Positions 1 to 10,888 of a stretch of DNA of 64,000 nucleotides are shown here, piece after piece. A program made the translations under genes and the position numbers. Under the pieces are notes generated by a model, which had not been told where the DNA came from, did no database searches, and worked only from the letters and a program-made list of their open reading frames with translations. The DNA lies in NCBI RefSeq assembly GCF_001659605.2, contig NC_035177.2, forward strand, positions 31,574,136-31,638,135, read 5' to 3'. The DNA comes from Manihot esculenta (taxonomy: Eukaryota > Streptophyta > Magnoliopsida > Malpighiales > Euphorbiaceae). Numbering within the stretch: the first letter of the stretch is position 1; each line of letters starts with the position of its first letter.

Positions 1-85
1 CATATGCTCCAACCCATCCTCCTACACAACATAAAAGCAATTATATTATTAAAATTGTGCTGTTATTATAGAAAATCACAAATTT

Positions 86-1586
86 TCATAAATTTCTCAC
101 CCCTGATCCCATTGCTGCTCCTTTAACCGAAATCCAGCGTCTGGACACCCTACGGTACCACTCCATGTACTCTGAATGGAAATGGAGTGGTTCTGTTGCT
201 GCCCTGGCGGTGACTACTCTTCTATCTCGGGTGTTCCAGCGCGCGATCCACATAGAGTGCACCTCCGCCCAGTTCGTATCGCTCTTACGCAAGTCTACAT
301 CATGTAGTGCAGCAGGTTGTTGGGGTTCAGCAGGAACGTGTTGCTGCATACCGAACTGTCGCATAACCCTGTCCGGCTGATGCCACTCTACAATATGGAA
401 GCAGATTAGTGGCACAACAGCTCTCCAAATTTCTCGACCTTGGCGACAATATTCGGGTAGCGACTCAATCAGGTCTTCTGTGTACGGCTCCCAAATTACC
501 TGAAATGAACACTCCATTATTATACACAAATTACTTTATGTTAAGAATATATATTTCTTTAAAAAATATAACCTGCTCGGGTAATAAACGATCAAGCTGA
601 TAACGCAGCTCAACAAGTACGTGCGTCACAACCTCCGTTATCTGCCTGGCATTACTCCACCTGCACGACAATTTATATTAACGAGTATTTCTTTGAATAT
701 AATTATGTTAAAAACAATAACATCAATAAAATATCACAAACCTGCTGCCTAGGGGAGCGTCATGATGTGGTAATCGATTGGACAGTGTAGGCGATACTGC
801 TGTGATCCGGTCCCACGCCCAAATCTGAATAATGAATAACGGACCAGCCATCTGCATAACTTCTGGATTTGTCGCCTTACATAACTGTCTGTACAACCAT
901 GCCAGACATGCCCCACCCCAACTATACGCTCCGGCCTCTTCTAGATTGGCTAGCAAAGGTAAGAACATTAAGTTAACTCGCGATGCAGATGTGTCACTAA
1001 AAATGGATCCAATCACCCTCAACATGTATGCTCGCGTGAACCTCTGTACAACTTCCTCATCAGCATCCTCTGGAAGTTGACTGAACTCCTCAACTAGCCA
1101 ATTTATTTTCAAATTACATCCTCTTATGGCATTATTAGGTGGAACAATACCCAATAATGCCTCACATACAGATGGCCAATGGTGCCGGGATCGGCCTGTA
1201 ACAACTGCACCATTGACGGGCAACCCGGTTATTAACCCCACATCCTGAAGGGTAATGGTCATCTCTCCTTCAGGGAACATAAATGTATGGGTCTCTGGTC
1301 GCCAACGCTCAACAAGTGCAGTAATTAAATGCCAATCTAAAGCAAAAAAACCTAACCTTATTACACCATAAAAACCTGCTCGCCGCAAGTGAGGTATTAT
1401 TCGATCCAGAATTTCTTCCAAATGCAGAATTGTACCCGTCCGTTTACAGCCTATCACTCCACTTTCTACATTTTGTTGCCATACAGCCTCAGACCGATGT
1501 TCGGTTTGTGCATACAGCAATGATGGATCATTGGGACCCGGTAATATATAGTTACGGCGGTCACGGCGGGTCCGTCTTTCCTCCAT
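86..1586 (-). CDS. Plant mobile domain (PMD, MAIN-like) protein
   Basis: Three exons join in frame: 1586-742, 660-573 and 499-86, giving about 448 residues. The junctions are clean: AG|GTTTGT to CAG|GTGG, then CAG|GTTATA to TTTCAG|GTAATT. The product matches the aminotransferase-like plant mobile domain family (PF10536), also annotated as 'serine/threonine phosphatase 7 long form homolog' or MAIN-LIKE. Family-typical stretches are the N-terminal HLRRAGFYGV segment, the TLQDVGLITGLPV segment, the LPLLANLEEAGAYSWG segment and the WEPY start of exon 3. The family is shared between transposons (MULE and Gypsy) and domesticated nuclear genes linked to silencing and meristem maintenance. No stop or frameshift interrupts it, so it could be functional. 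I see no terminal inverted repeats proving that it sits in a transposon. The ATG at 1586 lies 2 nt inside a good acceptor (TAATTAG|AT), so an upstream exon is likely. Confidence 0.8.
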
Positions 1587-1588
1587 AT

Positions 1589-2860
1589 CTAATTACACAA
1601 AAAAAAATTCAATTTAACGGTATAATGATGTAATGAAATGATATAGTAATACACATTTAATAAATTTATTAAATTCAAATTCACAAAGAACATTCAAACA
1701 CCATTTTTCATTCAATCACAACAAATATTCTATCCAATAATCAAAACAAATTAAACACTCCATAAAAAAATTTAAAAATATTAGTGGTCTACATTAAATC
1801 ACAACAAATAATATAATGCCTATAAAAAAAAAACTAGAACTAACTGTTAGTACAATATACAAAATTACATAAATAATACATTTAAATTATTTAAAAAATT
1901 ATGAGGGGTGACAAATTTTATGAATTTCAATTATTTTATTCTTAATAAAAAATTAAATTCCATTAATAAAAAAGTTCATCAATTTTTTTTTTGATTTTCA
2001 ATTAATAAAAAATTAATAAACACACTGCTATTAATGAAAATATTCATAAATTTTTTTTTATGAATTTCAATTAATAAAACATTAATAAAAAATTAAATTC
2101 CATTAACTTTTTAATTATACTTATCTTAATAAATTACATGTAATTAATTATTAATCAAAATTAACAACAAACTATAACATTAAAAATAATAAATACTAAT
2201 CAATTTCATTATTTACATAAAATATAAAAAAATTAAATAATAATTATGAAATAAATAGCAAATAAATTTAAGCAGGATGCTGAATTTAAGAATTTAAATT
2301 TTTTCCTTTTAAAATTTCTTTAAATTTTATTTTATTTTTAATTCCATTTTTCTTCAAAATTTGTATTTAATAAATTATTTAATTGATTCTTCAAATTATC
2401 GTTTTCAATTTTTTAAAAACATATATTTATAAAAATCTAAATGTCTAAATTATGTTTGTTTAATTTTATTTATTTTTCAAATTTCTTTTTTTGTGATAAA
2501 TTTATATCAATTTTTTTTTATTTTATATTTTATCGGGGATTTTAATTTTCAAAAAATTAAACTATTTAATATCTTATACACAAATATTAATTTATTAATT
2601 ACTGACAAAATTAAAAATAAATTTATATAATTTTTATAATTATATCAACTTACATACAAAAATTATTTAAAAAAAAAAAACTATAATTTTCATTTTTTAC
2701 CGGTTAACAATGAAATAATTACATTTAATCACAATATATTTTCCAACCCTTTTTATTACATATAATAGTTAAAATTTTATATCAGATTTCATTTTATAAT
2801 TTTATTTTATTTTATTTTTACATAAAAAAAAATTAATTCAAAAATAGTTTAAATAAATAC
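1589..2860 (-). other. Probable first intron of the PMD gene, extremely AT-rich
   Basis: On the minus strand a donor (CTGCGAG|GTATTTA) at 2861/2860 faces an acceptor (TGTAATTAG|AT) at 1589/1588, bounding about 1.27 kb of AT-rich DNA. It contains repeated short blocks of the type AATTAATAAAAAATTAA around 1920-2110 and no ORF. Treating it as an intron is an inference from splice signals only. Confidence 0.4.
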
Positions 2861-3385
2861 CTCGCAGATGCAGACGTTGGTGCAGCCCTTGAACCTTGAA
2901 AATTTCTGTTGAGAACTTATGGAGAAAAAGAAGAAATTTGAAGAAGAAAGCAAAGAAGGAGAAGAAACTGGAAATGGAAGAAGAAAGGAAAGAAGGAGAA
3001 GAAACTGGAAGTGGAGATGGCAGAGAAAGCGGAAAATGGAGACGGAAGGAAGAGTTAAGGCTCCCGTACATGCACAGCCCTCGGGGGACGTGGCAGAGAA
3101 GGGTTCGACACTATAAGTACCGAACCCTTCTTTTTGAACTTGTCTGCATCCCGTCAGTGGAGTGTCGAACACGCCTCCTGTGCCACGGGAGCAGTTACGT
3201 GGCAAGAGCAACTGATGTTCGACACTAATGGTGTCTAACACCAGTGTCCGCGTGGCCGTTCGACACCAATGGTGTAGAACAAAGAGGCCGCATGGCTGTT
3301 CGACATTATTGGTGTCGAACTCCACTCTGTTCGACACCAATGGTGTCGAACAAGAATGTTCGGCAGTATGACTACCGAACACTCA
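2861..3385 (-). other. Candidate leader exon of the PMD gene
   Basis: This GC-richer block sits between two AT-rich stretches and ends at a good minus-strand donor (2861). Two minus-strand frames are open across it. One has a CT-rich portion that would read Ser/Phe/Leu-rich protein. Splicing to 1588 would join the Ser/Phe/Leu-rich frame (2838-3071 on the minus strand) in frame with the PMD ATG, so either a 5' UTR or an N-terminal extension is possible. The distal half carries the hairpin series described separately. No promoter element could be assigned with confidence. Confidence 0.35.
3101..3380. repeat. Series of six short near-palindromes (GTTCGACAC...GTGTCGAAC type)
   Basis: Six imperfect or perfect dyads of about 23-27 bp lie at 3101-3127, 3217-3239, 3258-3280, 3298-3320, 3329-3351 and 3358-3380. 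The core is GTTCGACACC-AAT-GGTGTCGAAC. The first and last have different arms (GGTTCG...CGAACC and GTTCGG...CCGAAC) but keep the GTTCG/CGAAC ends. Several changes are compensatory or confined to the loop. Confidence 0.85.
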
Positions 3386-3396
3386 GGTTTGACACA

Positions 3397-3424
3397 CAGG
3401 ATCCGAAAATATTTTCGGATCCTG
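3397..3424. repeat. Perfect 28-bp palindrome
   Basis: The two 14-nt halves (left half CAGGATCCGAAAAT) are exact reverse complements without a spacer. It lies 17 bp beyond the last GTTCG...CGAAC dyad, at the outer edge of the hairpin cluster. Confidence 0.9.
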
Positions 3425-3429
3425 CATAA

Positions 3430-4544
3430 TTTGAAAAAATTAATTTCATTTAGGTATGATTTGAAAAAAAGCTCAGATGAAGGCTCTCGTTCACTTTGCC
3501 ATAAGAGCGCTTCGTTGTCTCCCCAGTCGGCTATTTTCGAATTGCATGAAGTCTCCCTTGGCCGCAGATGAGCAGTTGTGTCGATCTTAAAGTTGGTAAT
3601 CCCTCTCCATCAAATACTAGATTTGAATTGCGTGTGGTTTTTCTATGCAATTCTTTGATTTCTTTTTTTTCAAAAAAATGAAATGACAGACAGGACGGAG
3701 AGGGAAAATGCAAGAATGGGAACGTGAAGGGTTATAATTAAGTAATTTAATTACGAGTTGGGGCTATTATAGTAAAATAGGAAAGATAAAAAAAAATATT
3801 CCACTGAAAATTTATTATTTTTAACCCTTTTATTTTTTTTCTATATATAAAAATATAAATTAAAATATAACTAGTGTTTAGTTGCATTGACAAATAATCC
3901 TTGGTCCATTAATTTTAAGTCTAGTGAAAAGTGATCACTCATGGCTCTAACAGGTTGTCAAATGAGAAATAACGTCTAATAATTCATACTTTAATCTTAA
4001 CTTTTTCATCCTTAATTAAGTGCTAGTTTTTTTTTTTGGAAAAAATTAAGTTCTAGTTATTATTTACTCTATAAATATAATAATTACATTTTTTATGTAA
4101 AAAAGAAATTAATTTTAGTTATAATTAATTTTATAAAAATTCTATTTTTTTAAAATTAAATATATAAAATATAAAATTCAATTAAATTTCATAAAATTTT
4201 ATAAATTAAAATTGAAACAAACACAGCCTTAACTCATGGGGAGGGTAAACCCATGCTAGGCCAGAAGGCTATGGGCAAGGAGAGATCAACGAAAGCGGTA
4301 GATTGAAGGCTGTTGCTTAGAAAAAAGTAAGGACCAAAGGAAGAAAACTCTGTCTCCGTATAAAGGTGGAGAGAAAGATGAGAGATATGACTTGCATTTC
4401 TTTAATGGTAATTCTATCCTTGCAAAAAAGGGGAAAAAAAAACCCTCTTTATTTTTATTTACACTTTCTCTTTAACCTTTCTTTATTTCTCTTTCGCCTC
4501 ATGCCAAACACAGCATCGGAGTCAGCCAAGAGCCCATAAACAGA
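3430..4544. other. Intergenic region and ATP23 upstream DNA
   Basis: There is no convincing gene here. The first 300 bp are of mixed composition; 3740-4230 is AT-rich. From 4230 onward the sequence becomes GC-richer and should hold the ATP23 promoter and 5' UTR. I could not pick a specific TATA box. An upstream ATG at 4501 opens a 12-codon frame that stops at 4537-4539, just before the ATP23 start. Confidence 0.5.
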
Positions 4545-7500
4545 ATGGAGGAGGAACTGACCCACACCCCTGGCTCCGGCGGCCTGACGGTAGAAGAATG
4601 CCAGGATATGATTCGACGCAGTCTCGAAAGTAGAGCTTTTTCGTATTTCTTTAATTCATCCCCTTAAATTTTCGGAAATCTGACTAGGGTTTAGGGTTTT
4701 GGAAGGCGGATAAGCCATTTGACTGCTTCAATTTATGAACAAAAAGAAAATTTTAGCTTTCAATTTTTTCTAATACCATAATTAAGCTGCGTGTATAGTT
4801 CATTCATTGATGTTTCTTGTTTGTCTTCCTGTGGGCTGTAGCTCAGAAAGTGAAATTTTTGAAGGAGCATTTGGAGAAAGCTGGGTGCGGGATTGGGGAC
4901 AATTTCATTAACGCTGTTAATTGTGATAAGAATATCAGTGGTGGTTATGTTCGTGGTGAAGGGGTAACAATGCTCATTCATGTGAATTCTTTGTTTAAAT
5001 TATTTGCTTCAGTTATTTAAGTGCTGAATTTACATTTTGTTGACGTTTTAGATGTCTGCATGAATAATTTGAATTAATAATTACTTGAGATGTCCGTAAA
5101 GAACAGGGTTTCTAGTGAGTATGAGTTGAATGTAAATTTCTTGGTCAATTATTTCATCTTTTTTTATGAATTGATCAGCGTATTATTTTTTCCATTTGCG
5201 TTTCTCTAATCTTCTGATAATAATTATTTTTCTATTCTTATATTTTCTCTGGCTATGCTTTGTAGATAATGGTGTGCAGTAATCACATGAATGTTCAAGA
5301 TGAGGTCAACCAAGTGGTTATGCATGAACTGATTCATGCTTATGATGACTGCCGTGCTGCAAACTTGGACTGGGCTAATTGTGCCCATCATGCCTGTAGT
5401 GAGGTGCGCATCATGGTTACAATTAACAATTTCTTTCTCTGCTGAGTCTTATTTGCATCTTTTATTTGACGGAGTTGTTTTGCCATTTTTCTTACGCTTG
5501 CCATATGTTTATGTGCGTGAATCTTTCTAAGATTATTGACTTGTGCATATCTTTTGTTGTTGATGGTTATATATATTTATTGAAAATAATAACTGCGTGG
5601 TAAAATATAGTAGCTTGAGATGACAGTGGTAATAAAAATGATTTAAAATGGTTTGTTTGGTATTAACAATTAATGGTACTCTCAGATTAGCTTTTGCACT
5701 CCAAGACTAAGTTTGCTCCCTCCCATATTGATATGCTGCATTCAAGATAAATAACACTAGAGTGATTTTCAGCAAAGTCGAACCGTGGTTGAGTAATAAC
5801 CATGATACTAATAATTGAGCAACTACGTTTACATAAAGTATTGTAGACTGTTCTATCATCAATTATTTCATGCTTGGTAAAATATTGCGGCATGTATGTA
5901 AAATTAATGATCTTTTTCTAGGGAAAAAAAAAATGAACCAAGGTTCATAAAAAATCTTGCCCCATACCTTTTCTCTTTGAGGTCATACTGCATCATTAAC
6001 TTGCACTAATAATAGTGATGGTTAAAGTGTTTGATTTTTTGAATGTGTATTTATAAAAGTGTCCACTTCGTACATTTCATGTGAAATCTTGCAATATATT
6101 TCATATTAATTTGATGGAGGTTGGAGTGTTTTAGGTCAATTTATGAATATGTTTTTTGTTAACAGTAATCACATGCATCCGTAGTAACATAGTAAAAACT
6201 GTGTAGTCTAAGGTAATATATCATATTGTAGATTTGATACTTGGTTCCTTTTCTTTTCATTTTTCATTTGTGTGATGCAGATTCGTGCTGGCCATCTAAG
6301 CGGAGATTGTCATTATAAAAGGGAACTGCTGCGTGGTTACATGAAAATAAGAGGTCATGAACAAGTGAGTTCAGATTCTTTAAACAGATTTATGTGTAAA
6401 CTATAATCTCTGTGCATATAAGTTTATAATACCTCTTGACTGATATAAAAAATAATAACAATAATAAAAGAAAAAGAATGAACCTTCATATTCTGTGAAA
6501 AATTGAAACTTTCCATACGTAAGGACCACTCTAGGAAGGGACAGAGTCCTTGGGCTTTAGGATAAATTGTGGAAGTAACTTTTTTAATCTTTTCTTGGTT
6601 GAGAAGAACCCATTTGCTTTGGATGATCACAGTGCTATTTTGAGATAGGCAGATTTGACATGAAAATTTTTCGTGTTTTAGTTGGAAAATGGAACAAGGA
6701 ATCTGTTTGGCAGTTCCTATCTGAAAGACATTGCTGAGATGTATGATGTATCTGATTTGAGTGTTAACTCTAACTTACTTTTCTTGATCTTCTTGTCTTC
6801 ATTACTGTGGTTGATGCCCTGGAAATGAAATAAGAAAGTTTCTATTAAGAAATAAAGCTATATTTGAGTAGGAATTTTAAAGCAACAAGGGGGCAGGATA
6901 ATGAATAATTGAGAACTGACTCTGATATTGCATCATCTTTGAACTCTTAGGCTCCGCTTTAATTAATAATGTTCTAGCTGTTACCCCTCTAAATCGAGAG
7001 AGTATGGCCCAAACTGTGATGATGACTTTTGTCTTAACAGAGGGGTTCATTCAAAGAAGATGAGATAAGATAAAGTAATGCAGAAGATGTTATCCTTCCC
7101 TAGAGAACCTTGTTATAGTCTACTTTAATTTGGAGTTTAGCTTGAAAATAAGAACAAGAATCGAGGTGAGGTCTTCGTCCCTCTCATTGTAGATATTGCT
7201 GTTTTATATATCTAATAGCAAGTATACTTTATCAATGGAAACTTGGTCACTCAATCTATGTTCAAAGGAAATAAGAAAAAGGAAATGAATCACAGTTCTC
7301 ATTTTTGTTTTTGCCTTTCTAGTTTTGTTTTGCTTTTCTTTTCTCCTGCTTGTTTAGTACATTCTTCAAATTTCAGAATATTTCTCAAGTTTTGAATGTT
7401 AAATTTGAAGGAATGTGTGAGAAGAAGAGTGATGAAATCAGTGATTGCCAACCCATACTGCTCAGAAGCTGCTGCAAAGGATGCCATGGAAGCTGTCTGG

Positions 7501-7545
7501 GATGTCTGTTACAATGATACAAAGCCCTTTGATAGAGCCCCTTGA
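4545..7545 (+). CDS. ATP23: Mitochondrial inner membrane protease ATP23 (peptidase M76)
   Basis: Five exons (4545-4629, 4842-4963, 5266-5403, 6281-6364, 7411-7545) join in frame to 187 residues, close to the plant family length. The zinc-metalloprotease motif HELIH is at residues 89-93 in exon 3, followed by AYDDCR and the Cys-rich LDWANCAHHACSE segment. Exon 4 carries IRAGHLSGDCHYKRELLRG and exon 5 ends in the family-typical TKPFDRAP. ATP23 is an intermembrane-space protease and assembly factor; in yeast it matures Atp6 and assists F0 assembly. All introns are GT-AG. The first codons were chosen because ATG GAG GAG is the only start in frame with exon 2. The third intron (878 bp) and the fourth (1046 bp) are longest and contain no recognisable gene. 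Nothing suggests inactivation. Confidence 0.95.
4685..4700 (+). promoter_or_regulatory. Telo-box-like motif in ATP23 intron 1
   Basis: Two overlapping TAGGGTTT units (reverse complement AAACCCTA) sit about 55 bp after the first donor. Telo-boxes are common near the starts of plant genes for translation and mitochondrial functions. A role here is inferred from position only. Confidence 0.4.
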
Positions 7546-8260
7546 ATCAATGCTATGACCAAAAGATTAGCTGCTGCTAAAGACCTTGCCTCTCAACATC
7601 TGTGGAACCTGCCCATGTTCAGCAAGAATATTCAATTTTTTCAGACGTTTCCTCATTTTTTTTCTTTTAGAAGCACCAAAGGGATCTTTCTATTTATGAA
7701 CAACATTACATTGATGTCCGTGCCAATGATTGATATTCGTCTTAGGGGTCAGAGATAACCAAAAAAACGAAAAGAAAGAATACCCTTTTAGTTTCACCAT
7801 TCTCAGAAAGAAATATAGTTAAAAGTAGATCGACCCTTTTGGACGACACATTCATTATCAGGATAATACTAATAAAACTCGCTGTATGTTTCCAATCCCT
7901 GCTTTTTGACCGGATTAATGAGAGGGCAATGTGATTTGGGTGGTTGATACATTGTGCAGAATCAACGTATTAATTTTGCTTGGATCTAGTGGTTGCAGTC
8001 CATATATGTGTTATATGCATCTTTATCTTTTGATTGAGAAAAAATATTAATTTCAATTAAAGAAAAAGTATTAATTTCACTTTAGTGAACGAGTTGGCTC
8101 GGTTTCTGTTTGACTCTCTCCCAGTTGTATTCTCCTTTTTTTTCTCCTAATCTTAAAATGGCATTTCATTCAAGAGTAAGCAAAGAGTTGCATCCTATCC
8201 TAATCCAGCAAAGACAGCAGCTGTTGCAGGGGGTTTGATGACCAGCCTCAAGGCAAAAAA
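7546..8260. other. ATP23 3' flank
   Basis: This should contain the 3' UTR of ATP23. A short open frame at 7555-7758 has no recognisable similarity. Nothing else can be supported. Confidence 0.4.
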
Positions 8261-8261
8261 C

Positions 8262-8559
8262 CAGATGTAGCTGTACATGCTAACCAATGAGCACAAGAAT
8301 TTGCTCATCTAGGCATATGAACGAAAGAAAAGGAGGAATAGGTACGTAAAGATTTTAACTCTTGAAAGATGGCCTCCAGCTCCCAAGAAACAAAAGGGTT
8401 AACTGCATTAAGCAACAGCTTCAACTGAATTGGGTCTATTTCAAAAACAACGCTCTGGCATCCTCTGGAAATAGCAAACTTAATTGTTGATTGAAGGTTA
8501 AAAACTTCTGCCGTAAAGGAGAACAACAAAGAAATAGAAGTCGTGCAACCATCAAGCAA
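8262..8559 (-). pseudogene. RNase H-like (RVT_3 type) retroelement relic
   Basis: The minus strand reads a piece of the plant RNase H-like domain found in LINE-derived genes: FAISRGCQSVVFEIDP, SWELEAIFQELKSL and FSFVHMPR. Reading continues after an in-frame TGA (near 8303) into ANSCAHWLA, the normal continuation of the family. No start, no catalytic N-terminal part and no flanking reverse transcriptase were found. It is a short dead fragment about 0.7 kb beyond ATP23. Confidence 0.7.
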
Positions 8560-9177
8560 TTAATATTCTTTTAGCTGTATTCTCCATTGTGTAGTAATAT
8601 ATTATATATGTAAATTTTTTTTTTTTTTTTGGGGGGGGTGGGGGAGGGATGTAAGATGGGATGAGGGGTACGAATTGGACGTGAACTAGACTTTGGGTGA
8701 GATTCTTTCATCATATTCTATTTTCCACTTTATTCTTTTATGTGTTTCCCAGGTTGAAAATGTAGTTCTGATGACCAATGATGTGGCAGTTGTCAAGCAC
8801 CGCCAAATACTAAGGCTTCTGGTTATATTGAGACCTTTCCCACTAATCAGCTTTTGCAACCGTTTCTCATCTGTGCTATTTGCATCCGTGCGGCGATTGT
8901 GTGAATAAGGGCGCATGCTTAGATGACTTTCTAATTTAGTTCAATCAAGAATGGAAAGCCATATTTGCATTTGTGAAAATTGAAAATGAAGACAGTGACT
9001 ATATGTGTGATAATGCAAGATTCATCAACCTTTTCTCATTTTATGCCAACAGTTATTGTGGAGATAACACAAGCCAATTAAGCAGCCGAAAAAACCATAT
9101 AAATTAGAAACAAATAAGCCAAATAAATTGCCCACAACTCCAAAACCATGCATGACATTAATAGTTGGTTTCAAGTG
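8560..9177. other. Intergenic, no gene seen
   Basis: A T-run followed by a G-run occurs near 8618-8646. Overlapping short ORFs on both strands (8686-8916) have no recognisable product. Confidence 0.4.
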
Positions 9178-10848
9178 TTAACCTGTTCGTATTCTATCCA
9201 ACCTGTCGACGCTTTTTCTTGCCCTTTCCAGTTGGTGGTCGATGCATTTCTGAGACTTCTCATGGCAATCAACACTTTTTCGAGACCTTTGATCAAAGGA
9301 GACACGCAGCTTTTCTAGTTTATCAGCATTGCTCGACTGATTTTTGAGTTTTTCCAGTTTATCAGCATGATTGGATTGGTTTTTCAGTTTCTCAGGTCTG
9401 TCAGTACTATGCCTTGGTTTTTCTCTCCTGTCTGTACTTTTCCTCGAAACTTCAAAAACATCAGTACTCTTCCGGGGTTGCTCAAACTGGTCTGTACTTC
9501 TCCTTGAAGTGTATCTTTGAGAAGGAGGTTTCTCAACAGTTGATATGAACTTCTTCAGATGCCTGATATACTCTGGAAACTGCTCTAGATCGCAGTGGTT
9601 GCCTCCTTTAAGCCAGAGCGGTTCGTATTTTTCTTTACACAGTTCCCAGAGTTGCTTACCATGGGAGCAATCCACAACTTCATCTGAAGTTCCCTACACA
9701 TTAGTAAGAGTATTGAAATACAGCACATACAGATTTTTCTATGAATCTTGCAATCAACTTCAAAATGCATACAGAACATACACATTATCACTATTACTAC
9801 AAACAAAAGCCATAGGAATGAGGAACAGACCATTCACGGGTTCCAGATGAATTATCTTTTCACACGATATAAGATTGGGTGTTCACATCATAATTTAGTA
9901 TTTCCTTTTTTAAAGCCTTTATTTATTTTTTGTATGGATCTGCAATTCTTTAAAACTGGAAAAATAGTAGGCCTTTAACATGATATCCATTTCCTTGTTT
10001 AGATTTGGGTTGCCTGCCTGCATAGCCCTTAATACTAATGCATATCCAGTTACATCAAATTTTTTGAAAAAATTGCCAAAATCTCATAAAAGGAAAGCAA
10101 AAGTGCCACAAAGTACTTCATGGCTAGAAAATTTGAAGCAAATAGCACCATAAACTTGATCTACCAGATGTAACAGCAGGAGAAATCTTATGTGATGTTG
10201 GAGGGACTATATATAATGGCTAAAAGGCAAATTTGCCTATGAGCTCTGCAGTGGGGCGAAAAATATCAAACTATATTTTTTGGTCCAAATTTACCCCAAA
10301 ACAATCATTAAAAAGCTAAATAAAACCATCACTTGTGAAGATTTAAGAATATGAGCTCTCCTTAGTTTATTTGCCCATTTAATGATAGTTTAAAGATAAA
10401 TTTGAATCAAAAAATGAAATTTAGCATTTTTGCTCTCCACTGTATAATTCAGTGCAAATTTGGCCTTTTTGCCATTATATAACATATGTAGAGTCAAAAC
10501 TTCAACAACTAGAATCAGGACAAAAGAAGCACATTTTTGTGCATTTTGATTGCGAAGAAACTTTTAGTTAACCAACATCGGCATGCCTAGAGGAACTAAA
10601 AATCTTAAGTGCCAGAACTTTAGCACATTCAGGACTACATGATAAACTCTGATTCCTTAAAGAAATTTCAAAACTTTCAAGTTTTTGACCGGAATAGGAT
10701 GTATTTTTCAAAGTTTACTGTAGAATATAGGGAAATATAAATGTAAATAAGCATGTGAAGGAGGCAAATCAAATAACTAAAATGCCATTTGCACTGTAAC
10801 TCAAAAGTGCAAACGTGCACGAAAAGTATGTGCAGATAAAATAGAATT

Positions 10849-10888
<40 letters not shown>

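Noticed and set aside
165..600. Plus-strand ORFs over the PMD gene (165-380, 409-600)
   Set aside because: They are opposite-strand shadows of PMD exons 2 and 3, which have family similarity and splice signals on the minus strand.
3101..3380. CRISPR-like array
   Set aside because: Units are palindromic, unevenly spaced and in plant nuclear DNA; no cas-like genes and no unique spacers of uniform length.
2849..3382. 177-codon minus-strand ORF across the hairpin cluster as an independent protein
   Set aside because: Its composition follows from the repeated palindromes and CT-rich DNA. It has no family resemblance and is better explained as leader sequence.
8686..8916. Overlapping short ORFs on both strands
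   Set aside because: No recognisable domain, no splice context and no homologous words; likely chance.
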